From positions 1-27,192 of IMG/VR virus record IMGVR_UViG_3300014499_000027: a stretch of 27,192 nucleotides of DNA; one strand, 5' to 3'. The notes beneath the pieces were generated by a model, which was given only the letters and a program-made list of their open reading frames with translations, was not told the DNA's origin and ran no database searches. Positions 6,206 to 13,457 of this stretch are shown in pieces. The stretch comes from a virus. The number at the start of each line of letters is the position of its first letter. Positions within the stretch are counted from its first letter, which is position 1. The position numbers and the translations under genes are program-made.

Positions 6206-7576
6206 ATGAACGTAGAGACAACGATTCATCTGAATAAGTTCAAACCACGAGCATATCAGGTGCCGATTTGTAAGGCGATAGCGTCTGAGGGTGGTAAGTA
6301 TAGAAAGTTGATATGTGTATTGCCCAGGCGGGCAGGTAAGGATGTTCTGTTATGGAATCTGGTAATTAGAGCAGCGCTGAAAGAGGTAGGAAATTACTTT
6401 TATTGCTTGCCCACATTTGCACAGGCGCGAACAGTAATATGGGATTCTATTACTAACGATGGCCAGAAGTTCTTAGACTTCATTCCAAAAGAGATCATTG
6501 CAAAGATCAGGAATGACACGATGCAGATAGTGCTGATTAATGGATCACAGATCAAGCTTATAGGATCAGACTCTTATGATACCAGTATCATTGGATCTAA
6601 CCCCAAGATGATCGTTTTTAGTGAGTACGCACTAGCAGATGAGAATGCTTATAAACTTGCTGCTATGCCCATATTAAGGGCCAATAACGGCATTGTGGTA
6701 ATGATATCTACCCCTCGTGGCAAGAATCATATGTATGAGCTGTTTGAGATAGCAAAGAATAGCCCTGAATGGTTCACTTATTTTCAGACAGTTGAAGAAA
6801 CTCAGCACATTGATATAGAAGAGATTAAGAGGGATATTGAGCGGGGTGAGATAAGCCCCGATATGGCACGCCAAGAATATTATTGCAGCTTTGAAATGGG
6901 ACAGGAAGGGTCACTTTATGCTAAATATATTGATAAAATGCGCCTTGATGGTCGTATTGGCATCGTACCATGGGAGCCTTATCACAAGGTTTATACTAGC
7001 TGGGATCTTGGCATTGCTGATCCAACTTGTATAATTTTCTTCCAAGTAATTGGCGAGTTGGTTAGAGTTATAGATTATTATGAACAATCGGATAGAGCGA
7101 TGGATCATTTTGCCAAAATAGTGATGGAGAAACCGTATGTCTATGCTACGAATGGGCATTTTCCTCCTCATGATATCATGGCTCGCGAGTCTGCTCGTGG
7201 GCTTACTAAGCGTGAGATGTACAAGGAGCTCGGGATCAAATTCACCGAGCCAGTTCTCATTGATATCGAAGATGGAATAGAGCTTGTAAGAAGGACGTTT
7301 AGTAAGATGTGGCTCGATGAGAAGAATTGTAAGCAGCTGATTAAGGCGCTAGAGAACTATCGCTATGAGTGGGACGATAAGATTAAGAGATATAAGAGTA
7401 AACCATTACACGATTGGTCTAGTCACGCGAGCGATTCTATGCGGTATATGTGCGCTGCACTGCCCAAATGTCGCTCTGGTTCGAGCCCTGAAGATCTTGA
7501 AAAGCGGTATCAGGAAGCAATGTATGGAACGAATAGTAGAATGCCGAGTGTGTTTAGAGACGATATAGGATACTAA
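6206..7576 (+). CDS. terL: Large terminase subunit (packaging ATPase/nuclease)
   Basis: 456 residues, within the usual terminase range. The ATPase domain shows a Walker A 'LPRRAGKD' (residues 39-46), a Walker B 'MIVFSE' ending in catalytic Glu140, and the coupling motif 'ISTPRG' (167-172). The nuclease domain shows 'TSWDLGIADPT' with Asp267, a second acidic patch at DYYE (290-293) and 'HDWSSHASDSMRY' with Asp410, the expected RNase-H-like metal triad. It would pump DNA into the prohead through the portal and cut the concatemer. The ribosome site is AAAGAG. The start region is partly duplicated 480 bases upstream, and the stop codon abuts the ATG of a small membrane peptide. Confidence 0.93.
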   Translation: MNVETTIHLNKFKPRAYQVPICKAIASEGGKYRKLICVLPRRAGKDVLLWNLVIRAALKEVGNYFYCLPTFAQARTVIWDSITNDGQKFLDFIPKEIIAKIRNDTMQIVLINGSQIKLIGSDSYDTSIIGSNPKMIVFSEYALADENAYKLAAMPILRANNGIVVMISTPRGKNHMYELFEIAKNSPEWFTYFQTVEETQHIDIEEIKRDIERGEISPDMARQEYYCSFEMGQEGSLYAKYIDKMRLDGRIGIVPWEPYHKVYTSWDLGIADPTCIIFFQVIGELVRVIDYYEQSDRAMDHFAKIVMEKPYVYATNGHFPPHDIMARESARGLTKREMYKELGIKFTEPVLIDIEDGIELVRRTFSKMWLDEKNCKQLIKALENYRYEWDDKIKRYKSKPLHDWSSHASDSMRYMCAALPKCRSGSSPEDLEKRYQEAMYGTNSRMPSVFRDDIGY

Positions 7577-7741
7577 ATGAAAATCGATGATTTTATAGTC
7601 ATAAACTTTATAATTTTCGCTCTTCTGTCATTCCATGCACCTCTTTTTTGGATGCGTTATGCCTCAATGATGGTAACGCTGATCGTCCTCGTAGTTTATT
7701 GCTTTATAATAGAATACGAAACAAGAAAAGGAATTCGATGA
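7577..7741 (+). CDS. Small two-helix membrane protein
   Basis: 54 residues starting at ATG 7577 directly after the terminase stop and ending in TGA overlapping the next ATG. Two hydrophobic segments are visible: about residues 6-24 (FIVINFIIFALLSFHAPLF) and 31-46 (MMVTLIVLVVYCFIIE), with a short basic link (WMRYAS) and a charged tail ETRKGIR. The size and two helices fit a small holin-like or other inner-membrane phage protein, but no lysozyme gene is nearby, so the role is open. Confidence 0.5.
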   Translation: MKIDDFIVINFIIFALLSFHAPLFWMRYASMMVTLIVLVVYCFIIEYETRKGIR

Positions 7742-8346
7742 ACTGGATTAACCCAAGACACAAACTCCCCGTAGATGAACAGCTTATATGGGCACTCTTT
7801 ATAGAGAATAGAGCTGGCGAGCAAAACGGATTTCCTTCTGCAAGTGCTAAGATATGTAAAGCATCTATAGATATGTATGGAGTTGTTGAAGCATCTGAAA
7901 TTACGCATAAGGGATTTCCAGAGGGAGGCGGCAAGTATTTCTTTGAGTGGTGGCATTCGTATCAAGAAGAAGACGCAGACCGTTATTACCATGGACATGG
8001 CGCCTATAGAATGGAAAACATGATTATTGCGTGGATTCCTTTCGAGTCCCTTCCTGCGTGGACTCATATTAACATAGAAGAGTCTAAAAGAATGATCATA
8101 CATTCTGAGCAGTATAAAAAAGGCATTATGATTGCTAAAACAAGAAAAGATATAGAAAAAGCACGAGGAGAAAGCCCTTACTTTATACAGATATCAGATA
8201 GAAAACCCATAGAAGACGGTGTCTATGTTGTTGCGAATAAAGACGGTGTTTGGCTTTGTCGTTATGAGCAGAAGACATGTAGCCCATGGATAGCGCCTAA
8301 TGGATCACTAGTTGACGCATGGTACCCCGTTCCAAATCATTACTAG
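7738..8346 (+). CDS. DUF551-like protein with two repeated domains
   Basis: 202 residues from ATG 7738, with AAAAGGAATTCG just upstream; an in-frame ATG at 7648 is inside the previous membrane gene and was not preferred. The N-terminal half starts 'MNWINPRHKLPVDEQLIWAL' and ends 'MIIAWIPFESLPAW', the first and last signatures of DUF551. The C-terminal part (about 155-202) repeats them: 'FIQISDRKPIEDGVYVVANK' ... 'LVDAWYPVPNHY'. DUF551 proteins are small phage and prophage proteins of unknown function, and two copies in one chain is uncommon. First of a series of DUF551-type genes here. Confidence 0.65.
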   Translation: MNWINPRHKLPVDEQLIWALFIENRAGEQNGFPSASAKICKASIDMYGVVEASEITHKGFPEGGGKYFFEWWHSYQEEDADRYYHGHGAYRMENMIIAWIPFESLPAWTHINIEESKRMIIHSEQYKKGIMIAKTRKDIEKARGESPYFIQISDRKPIEDGVYVVANKDGVWLCRYEQKTCSPWIAPNGSLVDAWYPVPNHY

Positions 8347-8354
8347 GATATTAG

Positions 8355-8606
8355 ATGATTTCCGATTTTCCGATTGCCTATGCATATAAGAAAATAAGAA
8401 AACATGAGGTTAGTTTTAGTATACAGTCTCCTCAGGAGTCCATCGATGATAAGAAATACTTTGATGACCTTGCAGCGCGTGGTCTTGTTGACGAAGAAGG
8501 GTATGAGCTCACTGAAGAAAGGGAACGCATAATTCGTTATAAGAACGATAAGAAGTACACCAAGGCTCAATGGGATGAGTATTTAAAGGAAAGAAGAAAT
8601 GGCTAG
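8355..8606 (+). CDS. Small charged hypothetical protein
   Basis: 83 residues, highly charged towards the C-terminus ('EEGYELTEERERIIRYKNDK' then KKYTKAQWDEYLKERRNG). It is likely helical with no hydrophobic segment. It follows the DUF551-like gene after 8 bases and overlaps the next gene by 8 bases. The ribosome site is weak (AGGAT). No known family. Confidence 0.45.
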   Translation: MISDFPIAYAYKKIRKHEVSFSIQSPQESIDDKKYFDDLAARGLVDEEGYELTEERERIIRYKNDKKYTKAQWDEYLKERRNG

Positions 8607-8793
8607 AAGAAACACTCGTCATATCATAATAAAACAGACAAAGACTCAGAATCCTCATTTGAGAATGATAATGATAATGGGAAGAAAGGACGCCGACGCA
8701 AAGTACGGCGTTGGTATGTATGATAGAGCGAAGGCTTTTTCAGAGGATTGGAAGAGAAGCGATATTCCCATGGATTATGGGATTATGGAATGA
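8599..8793 (+). CDS. Small basic hypothetical protein
   Basis: 64 residues, basic N-terminus (MARRNTRHIIIKQTKTQNP) and a middle 'MGRKDADAKYGVGMYDRAKA'. It has a strong ribosome site (AAGGAAAGAAG) within the preceding gene, and its TGA overlaps the next ATG. Function unknown. The good ribosome site and tight overlaps on both sides argue that it is translated. Confidence 0.45.
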   Translation: MARRNTRHIIIKQTKTQNPHLRMIMIMGRKDADAKYGVGMYDRAKAFSEDWKRSDIPMDYGIME

Positions 8794-9017
8794 TGAATTG
8801 GATTAGTGTTAAAGATAAAATATTAGAAAAACTTAATGATAACGATCTTTTAATAGACGAACCATGCAATCTTATCGATGGGTTTATAAATATACCTCTT
8901 GAGCCCATGTTACTTGAGATAATAATACCCAGAAAATATTATTCAGTCATAAGTGTTATAGGTAAGGAAACGGGAAAGATATATTATATAAGCCTTGATA
9001 GTCTAGGAATTCTATGA
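8793..9017 (+). CDS. DUF551-start hypothetical protein
   Basis: 74 residues from ATG 8793, which overlaps the previous TGA (ATG 8790 is directly upstream and also possible). The first eight residues MNWISVKD are those of DUF551, and the DNA there matches the starts at 9014 and 9311. The rest ('LEPMLLEIIIPRKYYSVISV' and so on) has no DUF551 end signature and looks unrelated. It is best read as a hybrid: a DUF551 start joined to a different body. It overlaps the next gene by ATGA. Confidence 0.45.
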   Translation: MNWISVKDKILEKLNDNDLLIDEPCNLIDGFINIPLEPMLLEIIIPRKYYSVISVIGKETGKIYYISLDSLGIL

Positions 9018-9157
9018 ATTGGATTAGTGTAAAAGATCGGCTTCCACTAAGTGGAGCTATCGTTCTTGGTACTAGTTATACTATCGCGACAAATCTCTGC
9101 GGTTTGCATGTAGTTATGTATGTAAATGATGATTTGAGTATTTTGTGGGGGTTGTGA
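9014..9157 (+). CDS. Truncated DUF551 protein
   Basis: 47 residues: MNWISVKDRLPLSGAIVLG, then about 28 more residues ending DDLSILWGL. It has the canonical start of DUF551 but lacks the 'WMPLP' end found in the full-length copy at 9296. The start overlaps the previous stop, and its own TGA overlaps the next ATG. Probably a broken or shortened copy; it may still be translated. Confidence 0.4.
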   Translation: MNWISVKDRLPLSGAIVLGTSYTIATNLCGLHVVMYVNDDLSILWGL

Positions 9158-9324
9158 TGCTTGAAGAGTGCAAAAATAAATATGTAGTATGGAATTGGGA
9201 AAGAGGGATGAAAACTTTTTGCTGCAAAACTCACGTAGAAAAATATGTCGAAGAGAGGAACGAGCTCAAGAGAGTAAAGATAAGTAAAAGTGAAAATGAA
9301 CTGGATTCCAATGACTTGGATTAG
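9157..9324 (+). CDS. Small Cys-containing hypothetical protein
   Basis: 55 residues beginning MLEECKNKYVVWNWERG with TFCCKTH later, then a charged helix. It starts within the stop of the truncated DUF551 gene (TGATG) with GGGGGT as ribosome site, and overlaps the start of the next DUF551 gene by 29 bases. No family recognised. It could be a chance frame, but the junctions fit the style of this cluster. Confidence 0.35.
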   Translation: MLEECKNKYVVWNWERGMKTFCCKTHVEKYVEERNELKRVKISKSENELDSNDLD

Positions 9325-9652
9325 TGTAAAAGATCGATTGCCTAATGATTCAAAAGAGACTGTTTTGGCTCTCGTTAATAATAAGATTATGATGGGCTAT
9401 TTTCATGCTAGAGAAAGTTGGAATGAGGACCTTAAGGGCGTTAAGAGAAACTATGTTAAATGGCGATACTTTACTCCTTGTATATGGCTAGAAGATAACT
9501 CATGCGATGAATGCGAAACTAAGAAGTCATGTGGCAATCATTGTATTAGTTGTTGTGAAAAAGATTATGAGATATCTCTTTTAATACCTTCTTATGGAAT
9601 TGATGTAGTAACTTATTGGATGCCATTACCGAAGGGACCTGATAATGAATAG
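9296..9652 (+). CDS. DUF551 protein (full length)
   Basis: 118 residues. It starts 'MNWIPMTWISVKDRLPNDS' and ends 'DVVTYWMPLPKGPDNE', the complete DUF551 pattern with an insertion holding six Cys ('DNSCDECETKKSCGNHCISC') that may bind metal. DUF551 genes are frequent accessory genes of tailed phages; their role is unknown. The M-x-W-I unit is doubled at the N-terminus, so the true start could be ATG 9311; GTG 9290 is also in frame. The 3' end overlaps the next gene by 8 bases. Confidence 0.65.
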   Translation: MNWIPMTWISVKDRLPNDSKETVLALVNNKIMMGYFHARESWNEDLKGVKRNYVKWRYFTPCIWLEDNSCDECETKKSCGNHCISCCEKDYEISLLIPSYGIDVVTYWMPLPKGPDNE

Positions 9653-10169
9653 CCTTGTTGAGAAGATAATGAACGTTGACAAAGCAGTCCGTGAGCTCTA
9701 TGCGTCTATGATTGAGATGCTCAATCAAGAGGATATGGACTATAAGATTGAGTTTCAGGATAAAGTATTTGACTTTTGGGCGCCTTTGACCCAGGAAGAG
9801 AAGTATGAGATGGATAGGAATAAACATAATGCCACTACTGCTCTCTTAAAGGATGCTCTCGAAAAGCTTATTAATACTTCATATGCTGAAACTTCGAATA
9901 TAAGAAGCGGACCTACACTAGAAGGTCTACTTACATTTGTCTGGATAAACATAGCAAATCTACAGCGAGCCACTAAGAAACAAGACCAAGTAAGTACTAT
10001 TGTGTCCACTGAATCGTATTCTGTTGACGAAGGAAGCTCAAAAGATCTAGACTATGATAGTATCTATATACAAGCACAAAGAAAGGATCTGTCTGATGAA
10101 GAGAAGTGGGATATTCTCCTCCGTAGTTTCGTGGATAAAAAACCTGTGGTATCAGAGCAATCAGAGTGA
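9645..10169 (+). CDS. Hypothetical acidic phage protein
   Basis: 174 residues, acidic and mostly helical ('MNSLVEKIMNVDKAVRELYA' and so on), with a disordered Ser/Asp-rich stretch near residues 120-145. No domain is recognised. Its start overlaps the DUF551 gene by 8 bases. The last 74 bases overlap another frame that continues to 10419. It is the last or next-to-last gene before the terminator at 10456. Confidence 0.5.
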   Translation: MNSLVEKIMNVDKAVRELYASMIEMLNQEDMDYKIEFQDKVFDFWAPLTQEEKYEMDRNKHNATTALLKDALEKLINTSYAETSNIRSGPTLEGLLTFVWINIANLQRATKKQDQVSTIVSTESYSVDEGSSKDLDYDSIYIQAQRKDLSDEEKWDILLRSFVDKKPVVSEQSE

Positions 10170-10419
10170 TACTACCCAATCAATAATTTTAGACAGTACT
10201 CCTGTAGATCTAACACCACAATCGGTGATTCAGAAAGAGATCAATAGGCCTCGCGCAACAATAAGACAGGTAAAAAAGTCTGTTATGAGTGAATTGAAAA
10301 CAAATTCTATGAAACCCCATTCAGGTACTTGTGAAGACATCTTTGCGTGTAAGAAGAGAGTGTGCTTTGATAGAGAACCTGATAAGATTGTTTCTAAGCC
10401 ATACGCCGTAAAACGTTAG
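10096..10419 (+). CDS. Overlapping hypothetical basic protein
   Basis: 107 residues from ATG 10096 in a frame different from the preceding gene, overlapping it by 74 bases; an earlier ATG at 10054 is possible. The N-terminus 'MKRSGIFSSVVSWIKNLWYQ' could form an amphipathic helix, and the rest is basic and probably disordered (RPRATIRQVKKSV). No other gene covers 10170-10419, and the frame ends 37 bases before the terminator. Function unknown. Confidence 0.45.
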   Translation: MKRSGIFSSVVSWIKNLWYQSNQSDTTQSIILDSTPVDLTPQSVIQKEINRPRATIRQVKKSVMSELKTNSMKPHSGTCEDIFACKKRVCFDREPDKIVSKPYAVKR

Positions 10420-10455
10420 ACGAAGTTCTCATCCCCCTAATTTATTCGTTTATCG

Positions 10456-10480
10456 CCTCGGGTAACACCGAGGTTTTTTT
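10456..10480 (+). terminator. Rho-independent terminator
   Basis: CCTCGG (10456-10461), loop GTAACA, CCGAGG (10468-10473), then seven T. A textbook intrinsic terminator. It separates the terminase/accessory operon from the portal-led virion operon, so the latter needs its own promoter. Confidence 0.9.
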
Positions 10481-10497
10481 ATGTTTGTAACAAATAC

Positions 10498-10524
10498 TTG
10501 ATTACGAATCTCCTCCTTTATAGA
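10498..10524 (+). promoter_or_regulatory. Weak promoter candidate for the virion operon
   Basis: TTGATT (10498-10503) and TATAGA (10519-10524) are spaced by 15 bases in the gap between the terminator and the portal gene. A promoter is expected here, but the boxes and spacing are poor, and a phage-modified recognition is equally possible. Confidence 0.2.
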
Positions 10525-10564
10525 GTTAGTGCTGAGGCATTAAACTTTTAAAAAGGAGAGTGGA

Positions 10565-12613
10565 ATGTTGTTTCCCCAACTTGGCCCTCAATACTATGAT
10601 GAACGTGATCGTGGCATCCTGGGAAGAATGGAAGCTTTCTATGCAGAAAGCATTACAATTAACCAATCTTTCTGGGGAGAAGCTGATACCGATACACGAT
10701 TCTTTGTAGGAGATCAAACCTTATGGAATGATCTGTATGGCAACCTCCCTGCCAATAGACGCAGGCAATTCACTTTTAATAGAATCCGTCGTGTTGTTAA
10801 TATGATTAGCGGTCATCAAAGACGTAATAGAAAGTCTTTGATTGTCTCTCCACGAGAAAATGGAGATTCTGAAACGGCCGATCAAATGACTAAAGTGCTC
10901 ATGAGTATGATGCGTCATGAAGGAATGCTTGAAACTATTTCAGAAGCATTTGAGGGATCATTAGTAACGGGTATGAATCTTTTACAAGTCTGGGTGGACT
11001 ACAGAAGCGATGTTATATCGGGCGATATTAAACTTGATAAGTGTAGCTATAATAGCTTTCTTATTGATCCCTATTTTCGTAAGCCAGATCTTTCTGACTG
11101 TAATGCAATTTGGAAGCGATCTTTTCTCACCAAACGAGAAGTAGTATCCCTTTTACCTGATAAAGCAGATGAGATCCTGGGGCTTATTGGCACGGACAGT
11201 GGAACAGGCAGAGATGGTAAGTTCCAGTTTATGCCTGAGTCTTACAATTTTGGCCTCAAAAACCTCTTAACCTACGATGAGTTCTATTATCGTGATTATC
11301 GCACGCAGAGAATGCTCGCCGATACTGAAACGGGAGAACAAATTGAATGGAAATCCACGGATGATGAGAAGCTAAAACTTTTCATGCAGGCATATCCCAA
11401 TACCACGATCATAGAACAGGAAATTCCAACCGTTAACTTGGCAATTGTTGTGCAAGGGAAGGTGTTCTATGATGGACCAAATCCTCTGGGAATTGATAAA
11501 TATCCTTTTGTTCCTGTGCTTACTTATTATGCGCCTGAACTGCCATATTTCCCGTGGCGTATACAGGGTGTTGTGCGTAATCTACGTGACAGTCAGTATT
11601 TATATAACCGTAGAAAAGCAATCGAACTTGACATACTGGAAAGCCAGATTAACTCAGGGTGGATCTATAAAGAGAACGCACTCGTAAATCCTAAGGATGT
11701 GTTCTTGAGCGGGCAAGGTCGTGGACTGGCTCTTAAAGAAGAAGCACAGATGACCGATGTGCAACAGATTCTTGCTCCTGCTATACCACCATCTACTATT
11801 CAGCTTTCGGAGATCCTGGGCAAAGAAATAAACGAAATTAGCGGTGTATCAGAAGAGCTTATGGGCTTTGATAACAAGGATACTCTTTCTGGGTTCCATG
11901 CAGCATTAAAACTGAGTGCCAGTACCACAACATTACAAAGTCTTTTTGATCAACTTGATAGGGCTATGCAGATTACTGGTGAGCTCATCTTAGATGTTCT
12001 AAGGGTGAATTACACTCCGGGTAAGATACAGAAGTTCTTAGAAGGGCAACAACCGACTAAAGAGTTCTATTCTAAAGCATTTGGGCGATATCATGTTGCT
12101 GTTGAAGAAGGTCTTAATACTACAACTCAAAAGCAAATGCAGTTTGCTCAGTTGATGGATCTGAGAGCAGCGGGTATTCCTATTCCTGATGATGTGCTCT
12201 TAGAAGCAACCACTATACAGAACAAGAAACAACTCATTGAGACGTTACAGAAGAACCAAGAGCAGCAACAGAAGATGCAACAAATGCAGATGCAAGCGCA
12301 GCTTGAACAGTTACAGGCGCAAACTGAACTCAACAAAGCTCGTGCAGTGGCAGATGAAGGATTGGGTCTTGAACGTGCGAGTCGTGTTCAGGAAAACCAG
12401 GCATTGGCTGTTGAACGAAGAGCTGAAGCTGAGAAGGATCATGCAGTTACTCTCGTTAACATTGTAAAAGCGTTAAAAGAGCTGGACCACATGGACATTG
12501 AACAGTTAGAGAAATTGATCGCTATTTCGCACTCTATTAAGGATCAGACACGCCTTGATGAAGAGCAGGTAGCAATGAAACAACAAGTTCCAAAGAATGC
12601 CACTAACAAGTAG
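10565..12613 (+). CDS. Portal protein (podovirus/P22-like)
   Basis: 682 residues, in the size range of podovirus portals. The N-terminal segment includes 'NRRRQFTFNRIRRVVNMISG' and 'HQRRNRKSLIVSPRE', characteristic of P22-like portals. Residues about 330-450 hold the stem region and 'EINEISGVSEELMGFDNKDT', also typical. The C-terminus (about 565-640) is Gln/Met/Ala-rich coiled coil (QQKMQQMQMQAQLEQLQAQT). Twelve copies would form the ring at one capsid vertex through which the terminase packs DNA. The ribosome site is AAAAGGAGAG. First gene of the virion unit. Confidence 0.88.
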   Translation: MLFPQLGPQYYDERDRGILGRMEAFYAESITINQSFWGEADTDTRFFVGDQTLWNDLYGNLPANRRRQFTFNRIRRVVNMISGHQRRNRKSLIVSPRENGDSETADQMTKVLMSMMRHEGMLETISEAFEGSLVTGMNLLQVWVDYRSDVISGDIKLDKCSYNSFLIDPYFRKPDLSDCNAIWKRSFLTKREVVSLLPDKADEILGLIGTDSGTGRDGKFQFMPESYNFGLKNLLTYDEFYYRDYRTQRMLADTETGEQIEWKSTDDEKLKLFMQAYPNTTIIEQEIPTVNLAIVVQGKVFYDGPNPLGIDKYPFVPVLTYYAPELPYFPWRIQGVVRNLRDSQYLYNRRKAIELDILESQINSGWIYKENALVNPKDVFLSGQGRGLALKEEAQMTDVQQILAPAIPPSTIQLSEILGKEINEISGVSEELMGFDNKDTLSGFHAALKLSASTTTLQSLFDQLDRAMQITGELILDVLRVNYTPGKIQKFLEGQQPTKEFYSKAFGRYHVAVEEGLNTTTQKQMQFAQLMDLRAAGIPIPDDVLLEATTIQNKKQLIETLQKNQEQQQKMQQMQMQAQLEQLQAQTELNKARAVADEGLGLERASRVQENQALAVERRAEAEKDHAVTLVNIVKALKELDHMDIEQLEKLIAISHSIKDQTRLDEEQVAMKQQVPKNATNK

Positions 12614-12617
12614 TTAG

Positions 12618-12650
12618 GGGTTTACACAAACCCTGCAGGTAATGCTGCAG
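12618..12650 (+). other. Tandem stem-loops between portal and next gene
   Basis: GGGTTT (12618-12623) pairs with AAACCC (12628-12633), and CTGCAG (12633-12638) with CTGCAG (12645-12650). There is no T-run, so these are not terminators. They may stabilise or partition the mRNA ends between the portal and the abundant small protein downstream. Confidence 0.35.
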
Positions 12651-12666
12651 TAACTAAGGAGCCACA

Positions 12667-12942
12667 ATGGCTAAAAGACACCACGGTCACATGAAACACA
12701 AAATGGAAGGTCATTACGAGGGTCATGCAGGTCGTCGTCATCAAGAGATGCAAGACGCAGGTATGATTCGCGAAGACCATTCAGCAATTGCTAATCTTCC
12801 TCAGGAAGTGATGATAAAAAGCTGGGAAGCTCGTGAAATGTATACGCCCGAGAACCTTGATGACACCGCAAAAGGCATTGATCGTCAAATGCATGAAGAT
12901 GGTTCTAAACGTAGCAAACACGAACGTCCCCATAAATACTAA
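12667..12942 (+). CDS. Small His-rich virion-module protein
   Basis: 91 residues. The N-terminus is rich in His and Lys (MAKRHHGHMKHKMEGHYEGH), a possible metal-binding tail. Next comes 'RRHQEMQDAGMIREDHSAIA' plus NLPQEV, a motif shared with the protein at 13157. The C-terminal half (LDDTAKGIDRQMHEDGSKR) is charged. The strong ribosome site is TAAGGAG. Its place between portal and scaffold suggests a minor head or morphogenesis protein, but no function is recognised. Confidence 0.6.
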   Translation: MAKRHHGHMKHKMEGHYEGHAGRRHQEMQDAGMIREDHSAIANLPQEVMIKSWEAREMYTPENLDDTAKGIDRQMHEDGSKRSKHERPHKY

Positions 12943-12945
12943 AGC

Positions 12946-12978
12946 GTCGACAACTTGTCGACAGTTTGTCGGCAGCTT
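12946..12978 (+). repeat. Three tandem 11-bp repeats, partly palindromic
   Basis: GTCGACAACTT, GTCGACAGTTT and GTCGGCAGCTT follow one another with an 11-base period. GTCGACAA and TTGTCGAC (12946-12962) form a palindrome. Units 2 and 3 can also fold into a stem (GTCGAC with GTCGGC) before GCTTGTTTTT, so a weak terminator or attenuator is possible. The spacing equals one helical turn, which would also suit a protein-binding site. Confidence 0.6.
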
Positions 12979-12997
12979 GTTTTTATAAGGAGTGACT

Positions 12998-13147
12998 ATG
13001 CCAGTAATGCCACGGTTTAGTAAGAAAGGAGCTAAAATTGCGTTCAAACTTTTGGGAACACCCGAAAATCTACTCTATAAGCCTAAGAGCAAAAAGAAAG
13101 AGATTGATAAGCAGTTATTGTTCCAAGAAACCACTCGCATAAGGTAA
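12998..13147 (+). CDS. Tiny basic protein
   Basis: 49 residues: MPVMPRFSKKGAKIAFKLLG, then a Lys-rich tail (PKSKKKEIDKQLL) and TRIR. Perfect ribosome site (ATAAGGAGTGACT before ATG). It is basic and possibly nucleic-acid binding. It stands in a run of tiny genes between portal and scaffold. Function unknown. Followed nine bases later by the next gene. Confidence 0.55.
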   Translation: MPVMPRFSKKGAKIAFKLLGTPENLLYKPKSKKKEIDKQLLFQETTRIR

Positions 13148-13156
13148 AGGACAATT

Positions 13157-13387
13157 ATGGATAATTTTAGCGTAAAGTTTGCTTCGGGAACATTCTACGA
13201 CAATATTACGCCTCGTAGGCGGCAGGAAGTAGCAGACTCTCGTATGATCCAAGAGGATCAACAGGCGATGTCTAACTTGCCCACTAAAGGGTTCCAGCGA
13301 ATGTTTGATCCAGGAAGTTTTGATAGGCCACCATTTGGTGATGACGAGGTAGGACCTTCTCCCCGTCGCACTGCAAGAAAGGGATAA
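13157..13387 (+). CDS. Small protein related to the His-rich protein
   Basis: 76 residues. It shares the motif R-R-x-Q-E-x2-D-x2-M-I-x-E-D-x2-A-x2-N-L-P with the 12667 product ('RRRQEVADSRMIQEDQQAMS' against 'RRHQEMQDAGMIREDHSAIA'), so the two are paralogues over about 25 residues. The rest is Pro/Asp/Arg-rich. Ribosome site AAAGGAC. Probably a minor virion or head-assembly protein by position; function not known. Confidence 0.55.
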   Translation: MDNFSVKFASGTFYDNITPRRRQEVADSRMIQEDQQAMSNLPTKGFQRMFDPGSFDRPPFGDDEVGPSPRRTARKG

Positions 13388-13389
13388 TT

Positions 13390-13446
13390 ATGAAAGCAAT
13401 GTGTCACAAGTGCAAAAAAGCACCATGCAAGTGCAAAAGTAAGTAG
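13390..13446 (+). CDS. 18-residue Cys-rich peptide
   Basis: ATG 13390 lies two bases after the previous stop, with AAGGGAT as ribosome site. The product MKAMCHKCKKAPCKCKSK holds four Cys as CxxC and CxC, a compact zinc-knuckle-like pattern with many Lys. It is too short for standard gene finders. Coding is suggested by spacing, ribosome site and the regular Cys pattern, and not otherwise proven. Confidence 0.45.
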   Translation: MKAMCHKCKKAPCKCKSK

Positions 13447-13457
13447 TTATTAGCGAT

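Noticed and set aside
7696-8103. Minus-strand frame of 135 residues
   Set aside because: Shadow of the DUF551-like gene with no independent support.
12600-13000. CRISPR-like array
   Set aside because: Only three short 11-bp units without spacers; no Cas genes.
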